Origin: Accumulibacter sp.
Lineage (GTDB): Bacteria > Pseudomonadota > Gammaproteobacteria > Burkholderiales > Rhodocyclaceae
Length of the DNA: 32,715 nucleotides
Direction: 5' to 3'
NCBI RefSeq assembly: GCF_029255285.1
Contig: NZ_JAPUVI010000035.1
Coordinates: 1 to 32,715 of the forward strand
Shown here in pieces: positions 1-7,373 of this stretch; position 1 is the stretch's first letter; every line of letters starts with the position of its first letter. Position numbers and translations under genes: made by a program. Under the pieces are notes generated by a model, which saw only the letters and a program-made list of their open reading frames with translations, was not told the origin of the DNA and did not search any database.

Positions 1-297
1 CTTGCGCAGGAGCTGTGGCAGAATATCGACCTGCTTGAGGAGCAAGAACAAATGCGCTACGTGTCGTCGGTTGAACGAATCGGTATCGAGAAAGGCCGCG
101 AGCAGGGCCGCGAGCAAGGCCTGCAGCAAGGTGAGGCCTTGGCACTTCAGCGCCTGCTGCGCAAACGGTTCGGCGCCATCCCGTCGGAGATCAGCGCCCG
201 GATTGCGGCCGCGTCGCTGTCGGAAATCGAAGGCTGGTTCGACCAAGCCATCGAAGCGGATCGGATCGACGACGTCTTCGGGCCGACCGCACACTGA
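1..297 (+). CDS. C-terminal part of a Rpn/DUF4351-like protein (5' end outside window)
   Basis: The reading frame is open from base 1 and ends at TGA 295-297, giving 98 visible residues, so the start lies upstream of the window. The visible part has a charged helix with repeated GREQGREQG-type residues. A short tail follows (LLRKRFGAIPSEISARIAAA, then a segment ending IDDVF). This architecture is typical of the C-terminus of Rpn recombination-promoting nuclease/putative transposase proteins, which carry a PD-(D/E)XK nuclease domain in their N-terminal half. The nuclease domain itself is not visible, so activity cannot be judged. The family call rests on the tail alone. Confidence 0.6.
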   Translation, partial: LAQELWQNIDLLEEQEQMRYVSSVERIGIEKGREQGREQGLQQGEALALQRLLRKRFGAIPSEISARIAAASLSEIEGWFDQAIEADRIDDVFGPTAH

Positions 298-414
298 AGC
301 CTGGACCTCGTCCGGGTCGATGCCTACGTCGCTGCCGAAGGGATAGTTTCCCGCGTCGATGGCGACCAGCGGCGGCAGGCCGGGAAAAATGGCAACCTTC
401 AGGTCGCCTTGCCG

Positions 415-606
415 TTACCCACTCAGTAACCGCGGGATCACCACCGCCAGCAGCCGCGCCGTCATCAGGCCATTGAGATCCATCGCCAGCGCGGCAAAGG
501 CCCCCATTTGCTCGTTCTCCTGAAAAGCGCGCGCGCTGCCGATGCCATGGGCAGCGATTCCCATGGCGAAGCCGCGCACGGCTTCACGGGCGCCAGTGCG
601 CAACAT
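415..606 (-). pseudogene. C-terminal remnant of LrgB/CidB-type membrane protein
   Basis: About 60 residues on the minus strand match the end of the LrgB family as I know it: an AAHGIGSARAF segment followed by GAFAALAMDLNGLMTA. LrgB proteins are membrane proteins of about 230 residues that work with LrgA in murein hydrolase control or metabolite export. Only the last quarter remains, and no upstream LrgB sequence is visible because the DUF4062 gene begins at 680 on the other strand. Charged residues interrupt what should be membrane helices, which fits decay. The rest of the 298-679 interval shows nothing else I recognise. Confidence 0.6.
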
Positions 607-679
607 GGCACGCGCGACACGGCTGGCATATCATGGCGGCTCCCGACCCCGCCACCTGCAGAGCAGGATTTCCCAACTC

Positions 680-2044
680 ATGCCGCGTGCCACCGACATC
701 GCAAAAGTCTCGCAGGTCTTCCTGAGCGCCACGGCCCAGGACTGTCGCCTCTACCGCGAGGCCGTGAAGGCGGCAGTCGAGCGCAATGTGAAGGGCGGCA
801 AGGTCTTCCTGCAAAGGGATTGGGTGGCAGGGGGTCATTTCGTCGTTGATGTCTGCCAGCGGGAGGTCGAGACCTGCGATGCCTACATGGGTCTCTTCGG
901 CCACCGTTACGGCTGGATCCCGCCCGATCACACCCGATCGATCACCGAACTCGAGTTTCGCTGGGCCACCAAACGCTGGCCGCAGCGAGATGTTCCGATC
1001 TTCATCCTGCTGCCTGAGAAGGGCAGCGATGCCGACCGGCAATTGCGCGAATGGGCGTTGCCGTACATCGAGAACGAGTACCCGGACAAGGAGTCGCGCG
1101 ACAAGGCCACCCAAGCTCAACAGAGGTTTCTGCAAGCGGTTGGCGATTGGGCGTCGCAAGGACGCATGCTCACCTTTTACGGGAACCAACAGGAACTCAC
1201 GGAAAAGGCCTGCTTCAGCATCGTCAACTGGAACCTTCTCCTGCTTGAAGAAGCGCTGGCAGGTCGCAAACAGGCCAAAGGCGAGATTCCCGCGCACGAA
1301 CTTGGGCGTATCGGTCGCGAGGACCAACGGACAGCCCTGAGCAAGGCGTTCGAGGCCTTCGGCGAGCGCCCAGGCGAAAGGGCGGTCGCCTTTCTGGTGC
1401 ACGGCGCCGAGAACCACGGCCAGCGCGAGTTTGCCGAATTCCTCCACGGCTGGGAGGAACAGTGGGAGGAGCACGACGAAGTCCATCTCGGGCAACCCAC
1501 CGACGCCGACAGCACGGGCTCGCTGATCGGCTGGGCCTGCGGCCAACTCCAGCAGCCGGTGCTCGGCGCCGCCGCCATCGAGGCGCTCGCCGAGGTTCTC
1601 GCAGCGCGCCTGGCTCACCGGAACGTCGTCTTCGTCCTGCGCACCGCCGGGCGGCAGCGGCACCGTCTGGCGACCTTCGTGAGCGATTTCTGGCAGCCGC
1701 TACGGCTCGCGCTCGCCGCCGCCTCGCCGGGCGGAAAGGGGCGCCTGTACTGGTTCGTGATCGATCACGAGCCACTCGCCGATGACCCGGAGCCTCTTGT
1801 CCGCCGCGCCGGGCTCGACGCTGACGATGTCGATTACCGCCATCTGCTCGCCTTGCCGGAACTGGCCGGCATCACGGCTCAACAGCTGCAGCGCTGGCTC
1901 AAGGAACTCAAGAGCCGCGCCGGCATCACGCTCGATGAGGAGCGCCGCCGGGAGATCGCCAGCTACGCCACCCAGCCCGACGGTGAGCCGTCGAAAGTCT
2001 ACAATCGTCTGGTTCTCGAGGGGTTTTGGGCCAGCGCCAACTGA
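680..2044 (+). CDS. DUF4062 domain protein with degenerate P-loop (iSTAND-like) region
   Basis: The protein has 454 residues. I chose ATG 680 because the DUF4062 motif starts directly after it (VSQVFLSATAQDC at about residues 10-22). The open frame reaches back to 542, but that part is not family-like. DUF4062 continues with VETCDAYMGLFGHRYG and a SITELEF segment near residue 90. DUF4062 is common at the N-terminus of STAND/NACHT-type conflict proteins and is thought to be a TIR/deoxyribosyltransferase-like sensor or effector. From about residue 235 there is AFLVHGAENHGQ, placed like a Walker A loop but lacking GKT, and later a WFVIDHEP strand. I read this as an inactive STAND-like domain. 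The C-terminus is helical. It is the first gene of the cassette, 10 nt upstream of the MoxR gene, so cotranscription is likely. Confidence 0.75.
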   Translation: MPRATDIAKVSQVFLSATAQDCRLYREAVKAAVERNVKGGKVFLQRDWVAGGHFVVDVCQREVETCDAYMGLFGHRYGWIPPDHTRSITELEFRWATKRWPQRDVPIFILLPEKGSDADRQLREWALPYIENEYPDKESRDKATQAQQRFLQAVGDWASQGRMLTFYGNQQELTEKACFSIVNWNLLLLEEALAGRKQAKGEIPAHELGRIGREDQRTALSKAFEAFGERPGERAVAFLVHGAENHGQREFAEFLHGWEEQWEEHDEVHLGQPTDADSTGSLIGWACGQLQQPVLGAAAIEALAEVLAARLAHRNVVFVLRTAGRQRHRLATFVSDFWQPLRLALAAASPGGKGRLYWFVIDHEPLADDPEPLVRRAGLDADDVDYRHLLALPELAGITAQQLQRWLKELKSRAGITLDEERRREIASYATQPDGEPSKVYNRLVLEGFWASAN

Positions 2045-2054
2045 GGAATACACC

Positions 2055-3002
2055 ATGCCAGACGACAGCGCCTGCAAGTACAAGACCTTCTTCGGTGACC
2101 GCTCTGCTTTCTACGTCGCCACGTCGCAGACGGCGACGATAGTCAACCTGGCGATCCGCCTCGGGCGGCCGCTGCTCGTCGAAGGCGAGGCAGGTTGCGG
2201 CAAGACCCGCTTGGCGCACGCCATCGCCGAGGAACTGGAACTCGCCGGCAGCCCGATCAGCATCACCGTCAAGAGCACCACCCAGGCCAAGGACCTGCTT
2301 TACCGCTTCGACGCGCTGCGCCGCCTGCAGGACGCGCAGAACCCGGCGAACACCGACGCCCGGTGGGTCTACCCCTACGTCGAACTCGAGCCGCTCGGCG
2401 ATGCGATCCAGAAGGGCAAGCCCTGCGTCGTGCTGATCGACGAAGTCGACAAGGCCGACATCGATTTCCCGAACGACCTGCTCGACGTTCTCGACCGCTT
2501 CGAGTTCGACATCGAGGACCTGCCGCGCAGCGAAAGCGACCGCTGCGCCGCGGCCAAGGGCTTCGGCCGGCACGTCACGGCGCCGGCGGATGGCGTCAAG
2601 CCGATCGTCATCATCACCAGCAACCGCGAGAAGCCGTTGCCCGAACCCTTCCTGCGTCGCTGTCTGTATACCCGGCTCGATTTTCCCGCGGACGCCGGGA
2701 TCCTGGCGCGCATCGTCAGGAAGAACCTCGACGCCCGTCTCGACGACATCGGCGACGCCCTGATTGCCGGTGCGGTCGCGCGCTTCTGCCAGATCCGCGA
2801 GCGCGGCCGAGATCTCGAACTGCAGAAGCTGCCGGCGACCAGCGAACTCGTGGACTGGGTGCGCGTGCTCCATTGGCAGAGCCGCAAGGCCGAGGAGGTC
2901 TCGCCCGACGCGCTCTCGAGCGCCGATCAGGCCGTCCTGTTCAAGCTTCACCAGGACATCGAGCGTTATCGCGCGCGCACCGCCGAAGAGTCCGCTGAAT
3001 GA
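2055..3002 (+). CDS. MoxR-family AAA+ ATPase
   Basis: The protein has 315 residues. The ATG at 2055 follows a GAGGAA ribosome site and the stop of the DUF4062 gene. Walker A is GEAGCGKT (residues 44-51), Walker B is CVVLIDEVDKAD (about 124-135), and a sensor-1 strand PIVIITSNREKPLP precedes FLRRCLY. These match MoxR ATPases, chaperone-like hexamers that usually act with a vWA partner encoded next door. The next gene is a vWA protein, and its ATG overlaps this stop (ATGA at 2999-3002), so translation is probably coupled. In conflict systems the MoxR-vWA pair is proposed to remodel or arm a third protein. All nucleotide-binding motifs look intact. Confidence 0.9.
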   Translation: MPDDSACKYKTFFGDRSAFYVATSQTATIVNLAIRLGRPLLVEGEAGCGKTRLAHAIAEELELAGSPISITVKSTTQAKDLLYRFDALRRLQDAQNPANTDARWVYPYVELEPLGDAIQKGKPCVVLIDEVDKADIDFPNDLLDVLDRFEFDIEDLPRSESDRCAAAKGFGRHVTAPADGVKPIVIITSNREKPLPEPFLRRCLYTRLDFPADAGILARIVRKNLDARLDDIGDALIAGAVARFCQIRERGRDLELQKLPATSELVDWVRVLHWQSRKAEEVSPDALSSADQAVLFKLHQDIERYRARTAEESAE

Positions 3003-4147
3003 GCGACAGCGCTCGCCTGCCGCCGCCTCTCCTGGGGCTCTTCCGGGAACTGCTGGCCAACGGCGTTCCGCTCGGCGTGCGCGACTATCTCGACGCGCTA
3101 CGGGCGTTGCAGCTGGGTTTCGGGCGGCTCGACCTCAAGCAGGACGGGCGGCAGGCGTTGCGCGACCTCGCGCTGGCGCTGTGGGCCCGCTCCGATGCGG
3201 AGCAGCGGCTGATCGCGCGCTGGTTCGACCTGGTGCCCGCTCCGGGGCGGGCGTTGATCGATGCCATCGACGAAGCCCTGGCGAGGGTGTCGGCGTCCGG
3301 CGCCGGCCAGTCGGTTGGCCAGCGACAGGGCGGCACGGCGCCAGCGGGCGGAAAACTCGCCGGTCCCGCGTCGCCGACCGCTCAGCCGCCACCCGACGCC
3401 GCCCCGGTCGAGGAGTCCTGCGCCCGCGTTTCCTTCGTCGGCGCGCACGCCGGCGGCGGCCTGCCGGTGCCGCGCCTGTCGGTCGAGCCGAAGATCGACG
3501 AGCACTACGTGCTGCATCCGCACACGCTGGTCAGCCTGCGCGAGATGACGGTTCTCTGGCGGCGCTACCGCCGCAGCACGCGCCGTGGCCCACGTCGCGA
3601 ACTCGATCTCGCGGCGACGATTCGTGAACGCTGCCGTCGCGGTCGGCTGCTGCAGCCCGTCTGCCGTGCTCGCCGCGCCAACAGCGCGCGCCTGCTGGTG
3701 CTCGCCGATACCAGCGCCAGCATGGACCCCTGGCGGCCCTTCCTGGCGACGCTGGCCGACTCGCTGCGTCTTGGCCGCCTGGCCAGCGCCGAGCTGCGCT
3801 ATTTCAGCAATCTCCCCCGCTCGCAGCTTTTCGCCGACGTCGACCTGACCGACCCGCAAGCGCGCGACGAAGTGCTGCGTCGCCACGCCGGCGCCGGCCT
3901 GCTCGTGCTCAGCGACGCCGGCAGCGCGCGCGGCTATCTCAACCGGCGGCGGGCGCTGCAGACCGCGGCTTTTCTCGCCGAAGCGGCCAGCCTGTTTCCG
4001 GCCATCGTCTGGATCAACCCGATGCCACGCACGCGCTGGGCCGGGACGACCGCCGCGCTGGTCGCCGCGGGCGCGAACGTCAGCATGCTGCCGCTCGACG
4101 CCGCGCACCTGTTGCGTGCCGTCGACATCCTGCGCGGCAACAAGTAG
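2999..4147 (+). CDS. CoxE-like vWA domain protein, MoxR partner
   Basis: The protein has 382 residues and its start overlaps the MoxR stop by four bases. The N-terminal 80 residues are helical (LLGLFRELLANGVPLGVRDY), as in CoxE/YehP-type MoxR partners. A proline- and alanine-rich linker follows at about 105-140, then a basic helical region. The vWA domain starts near residue 230 with LLVLADTSASMDPW, which gives an intact MIDAS DxSxS (D237, S239, S241). It probably binds the MoxR hexamer and a metal-bridged client. No signal peptide or membrane segment is visible, so it should be cytosolic. It lies nine bases upstream of the FGE-domain gene. Confidence 0.85.
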   Translation: MSDSARLPPPLLGLFRELLANGVPLGVRDYLDALRALQLGFGRLDLKQDGRQALRDLALALWARSDAEQRLIARWFDLVPAPGRALIDAIDEALARVSASGAGQSVGQRQGGTAPAGGKLAGPASPTAQPPPDAAPVEESCARVSFVGAHAGGGLPVPRLSVEPKIDEHYVLHPHTLVSLREMTVLWRRYRRSTRRGPRRELDLAATIRERCRRGRLLQPVCRARRANSARLLVLADTSASMDPWRPFLATLADSLRLGRLASAELRYFSNLPRSQLFADVDLTDPQARDEVLRRHAGAGLLVLSDAGSARGYLNRRRALQTAAFLAEAASLFPAIVWINPMPRTRWAGTTAALVAAGANVSMLPLDAAHLLRAVDILRGNK

Positions 4148-4156
4148 CGGCTCGCC

Positions 4157-6826
4157 ATGCCTTACCCCGCCGCCCTCGGCCAACGCCCGCTCGAAGTCCG
4201 CGAAGCCTACACCGCGCTCGAACAGTACGCCGCCGACTACGGGCGCGAAGCGCTGCTGCTCCTGATGCACGCGTCGGTCCCCGAGACGCTGCGCGCCGAC
4301 CTGCTCGACCTGATCCGCGTGAACTTCCTGCCCGAGCACCGCGCCGACCTCAGCCTCGATGCCGACGTCCTTTTCTCGCCGCTCGCCACCGGCCTGGGCG
4401 GTGGCTATTACCGCCTCGACGCGCAGGTGCGCTGGCACGGGCTGGCGCTGCTGCGCTCGCTGTACCGCGACGACGCGCGCCCGCGCGCGCGGCGCGTTGC
4501 CGAACTGCTCTGGCGCTACGTGCAGGCGATGGAGCGGCGCGCCAGCCGCGCCGCCGACCCGCAACTCGCCGAATTCCTCGCCATCCAGCGCTGGGTGGCG
4601 CTCGCCTATCTCGAACCGGCGAACGCCGCGCACGCCTTCGCCGACGCCCTGCGCCAGGCCGGCGAAGCGCCGGCCAGCGCGCGCCTGCGCCTCGGCGGGC
4701 TGACGTCGGCGATCGAGATGCCGCTCGCCAACGAGCAGGATCTGCTCGCCTACGCGAAGGCGATGGATGCGCTGGTCGGCGGCGACGACGAGCGCGCGCG
4801 AACGCTGGTGCAGGCGCTCGGCGACAGCGGGATCCGGGTCGGTGACATCGTCCTCGAGGCGCCGACGACGCTGTTGGCGCGGCGCCAGCCGCAGGACGCA
4901 GCCAAGACGGGTGACGAGTCGTCAGCGAAGGTGCCGCGGCGCAAGGTCTGTCTGGTGCTGATTGGCGCCGGGAAGAAGGCGCTGCCGGACGGCCGGGCGC
5001 TCGATCTCGACGCGGCCTTCGCGATGATCCGCACGGCCGTCACCGGCTTGGGCATGGACTGCCTGCGGCTCGACGACGTTCGCACGGCGGACGCGTCCGG
5101 GCGAGCGATCTACGAGCGCCTGCTCGACGCCGATCTGGTCGTTTGCGATTTGTCGCGTGACGACGATGCCCTGGCTTACCTGCTCGGCGTCCGCTGGGCG
5201 TTGCGACCTTCGGGAACGCTGCTCGTCGCCGAGCGGACTTACCGCGGCAGCGTCGGCAACCTGACGCGGCGGCTGTTGCCTTACCAGGCGCAGGACGACG
5301 GAATCGGCAGCGACGAGCGCGCGCGCTTCGTCGCACGGCTGCGGGCCATGGTCGGCGAGGCCGACAACGACAGCCTGCGCAGCGACGTGTATGCCGATGG
5401 CTCGCTGAGTCCGCCCGAGCGTTTCGATGCCGGCGCCCCCGCGGAAGCGTCGGCAGCGGCGGAGGCCTCGCATCGCGAAGGAAGCCGTGGCCGCTGCCTC
5501 GTACTGCAGGCTTTCGGAAGGAAGTCCGCTTGGAGTACGGGGCGGACCCTCGCGCTCGACGAGTCGTATCCGATCATCCGTGAGGCCGTCGACAGCGTCG
5601 GCCTCGAGTGCGTTCGCTTCGACGTTCCTGAGTCGGAAGTCATCGACGGCACGATGCTCCGCCTGCTTCAGGAAGCCGAACTGGTGATTGCCGACGTGTC
5701 GAGCAAAGTCGAAGACGTGTTGCTGCCACTTGGCATCCGTTTTGGTCTGTGCCCGACGCGCACACTTCTGGTCGCCGCGCGGGGTTCGGTTCCGGCGCCG
5801 TTGGCTGGGTTGCGCGTCCTGCACTACCAGCCCATGGATAGGTCTCCTGGGGTCGAGAATGCCGCCGCATTCCGCTCCGAACTCGTTCACTCGATCAAGC
5901 AGGCGCTGGCGACAAGAACGGTCGACAGCCCGGTCTACCTCGCTTTGCCGGGCCTGCGGCCGCCTCGCCGCTTGCCCGATCCGGCGGGTGGAGAAAGCGG
6001 AGTGCCCGTCAGCGAAGCGACGGTCGACACGGCCGAAAAGCCGTCCTGGGCGAGCGCCGTTGGCAGCGACGAGTACGGGCGCTATGCCGAAATCACCATC
6101 GACGGCGTCCGCCAGCGCTTTCGCTGGATCGAGCCGGGAAGCTTCGAAATGGGTTCGCCGGCCAGCGAGCCTGAACGTAACTCTGACGAAGTGCCGCACA
6201 CCGTGACGCTGAGCCGCGGCTTCTGGCTGGCGGACACGGCCTGCAGTCAGGCTTTCTGGCAAGCGGTGACGGGAAGCAATCCGAGTCGGTTCCAGGACGA
6301 ACCGCGCCGCCCGGTCGATGGCGTGAGCTGGGACGACGTTCAGGAATTCATCAGCCAACTCAACCGTCGCCTGCCGGGCCTGCCGGCGCGGCTGCCGAGC
6401 GAAGCCGAATGGGAGTACGCCTGCCGTGCCGGGACGACGACGCCGTTTTCGTTCGGTGAGAACATCACTCCCGATCAGGTCAACTACGACGGCAACCATC
6501 CCTACGCGGGCGGCAAGAAAGGGTTGTATCGCGAAACCACCGTTCCGGTCGGGTCGCTGCCGCCGAATGCCTGGGGCGTGTACGAGATGCACGGCAACGT
6601 CTTGGAGTGGTGTGCCGACTGGTACGGGCCATACCCGACGGGAGCCCAAACGGATCCCCGAGGCCCGCAGACGGGCGCCCTCCGCGTGTTGCGCGGCGGC
6701 TCGTGGAGCTTCAACGGCCGGAGCGTGCGTTCGGCCTGCCGGATCAGGGGCGAGCCTGGCTACCGCGATCGCCACATCGGGTTCCGGCTCGCCCTAGGTC
6801 CAGCAGGGCCGGCGGAGCCGGCCTGA
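4157..6826 (+). CDS. Multidomain conflict protein: helical N-terminus, two TIR/DRHyd-like domains, FGE-sulfatase domain
   Basis: The protein has 889 residues. Residues 1-250 are helical and resemble an effector-associated or adaptor region (my inference). Two similar alpha/beta domains follow at about 263-380 (VCLVLIGAGKK, later ADLVVCDLS) and 446-560 (RCLVLQAFGRK, later AELVIADVS). Both have the layout of the deoxyribosyltransferase/TIR-like domain found upstream of the TRAF-binding region of ASK/MAP3K kinases and in bacterial conflict proteins. Residues 640-880 form an FGE-sulfatase/C-type-lectin fold (IEPGSFEMGSP, RLPSEAEWEYACRAGT, MHGNVLEWCADWYG, VLRGGSW, then RSACR and GFR). FGE domains in such systems often recognise ligands instead of modifying sulfatases. 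The gene is last in the cassette, 9 nt after the vWA stop, and ends in a GC hairpin. Confidence 0.8.
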   Translation: MPYPAALGQRPLEVREAYTALEQYAADYGREALLLLMHASVPETLRADLLDLIRVNFLPEHRADLSLDADVLFSPLATGLGGGYYRLDAQVRWHGLALLRSLYRDDARPRARRVAELLWRYVQAMERRASRAADPQLAEFLAIQRWVALAYLEPANAAHAFADALRQAGEAPASARLRLGGLTSAIEMPLANEQDLLAYAKAMDALVGGDDERARTLVQALGDSGIRVGDIVLEAPTTLLARRQPQDAAKTGDESSAKVPRRKVCLVLIGAGKKALPDGRALDLDAAFAMIRTAVTGLGMDCLRLDDVRTADASGRAIYERLLDADLVVCDLSRDDDALAYLLGVRWALRPSGTLLVAERTYRGSVGNLTRRLLPYQAQDDGIGSDERARFVARLRAMVGEADNDSLRSDVYADGSLSPPERFDAGAPAEASAAAEASHREGSRGRCLVLQAFGRKSAWSTGRTLALDESYPIIREAVDSVGLECVRFDVPESEVIDGTMLRLLQEAELVIADVSSKVEDVLLPLGIRFGLCPTRTLLVAARGSVPAPLAGLRVLHYQPMDRSPGVENAAAFRSELVHSIKQALATRTVDSPVYLALPGLRPPRRLPDPAGGESGVPVSEATVDTAEKPSWASAVGSDEYGRYAEITIDGVRQRFRWIEPGSFEMGSPASEPERNSDEVPHTVTLSRGFWLADTACSQAFWQAVTGSNPSRFQDEPRRPVDGVSWDDVQEFISQLNRRLPGLPARLPSEAEWEYACRAGTTTPFSFGENITPDQVNYDGNHPYAGGKKGLYRETTVPVGSLPPNAWGVYEMHGNVLEWCADWYGPYPTGAQTDPRGPQTGALRVLRGGSWSFNGRSVRSACRIRGEPGYRDRHIGFRLALGPAGPAEPA

Positions 6827-6877
6827 GCAGGGAGTCTGGCCGTATGGCCGTCCGGGACGGACGGCTGTCGGCCAGAC
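6807..6877 (+). terminator. Two strong hairpins at the end of the conflict cassette
   Basis: The first hairpin is GGCCGGC-gga-GCCGGCC at 6807-6823, ending one base before the stop codon. The second is a compound stem at 6834-6877: outer arms GTCTGGCC/GGCCAGAC and inner arms GCCGTCC/GGACGGC around a five-base loop. No T-run follows, so classical intrinsic termination is not proven. They could instead protect the 3' end of the mRNA or pause polymerase. Confidence 0.5.
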
Positions 6878-6904
6878 GGGCGCCGTCGGCGTTCGCTGCC
6901 CGAC

Positions 6905-7177
6905 ACGGAACGGTCCATCGGCGACATCGGCCGATCCATCGTCGCCATGGAACGGTGCATCATTCCGGTGCATCGTTCGATCCTGCGCATCCATCGTCGC
7001 ATCCGCGCGATGGAGCGATCCATCCCCACGATGGAACGACGTACCAGATTGGTGCAGCGTTCCGTTGTCGACATGGATCGTTCCATCGTCAGTATGGATC
7101 GATGTACCAGCTTGGTGCATCGTTCCATCGTGGGGATGGATCGTTCCATCGTCAGGATGAAGCGGTGCATCACCTTG
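6905..7177. repeat. Thirteen 21-bp degenerate tandem repeats with a 63-bp superperiod
   Basis: Units start every 21 bases from 6905 to 7157. From 7010 the order is A-B-C repeated: A resembles ATGGATCGTTCCATCGTC (7073, 7136), B resembles ATGGATCGATGTACCAGCTTG (7094; 7031 similar), and C resembles GTGCATCGTTCCATCGT (7115; 7052 similar). A units contain inverted arms GATGGA/TCCATC, and the B-C junction has ACCA/TGGT arms. Because 21 is a multiple of three, several frames stay open: a + frame from ATG 6947 to 7438 (163 codons, heptads like MDRSIVS) and a minus frame 7323-6760 with near-identical heptads. I cannot tell whether either is translated. The flanks 6878-6904 and 7178-7373 show no other gene. 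Confidence 0.9.
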
Positions 7178-7373
7178 GTGCCTGCTTTCGTCTCCCGTCG
7201 CTCAAGCGCACCGTCGGTCAAGGCATTGCCCGCCTGCTCTCGACGCGCAAGAGCCTCCGGCGCGAACGACTCACTCCGGCGGAATCCACGGCGAATTTGG
7301 GACTTGACTGGCACGGCTGGCAAGCGCCAACGCTTTCCTGGGCCGTTTCAGAAGCTCGACGGCGGCGCGGAAT

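Noticed and set aside
584-1663. Long minus-strand frame opposite the DUF4062 gene
   Set aside because: The + strand carries recognisable DUF4062 motifs, while this frame has no family-like sequence.
4157-6826. Diversity-generating retroelement target proven in cis
   Set aside because: No reverse transcriptase and no template repeat of the FGE 3' end are visible in the window.
6905-7177. CRISPR array
   Set aside because: The units are contiguous 21-mers without spacers and vary along their whole length. No Cas gene is present.
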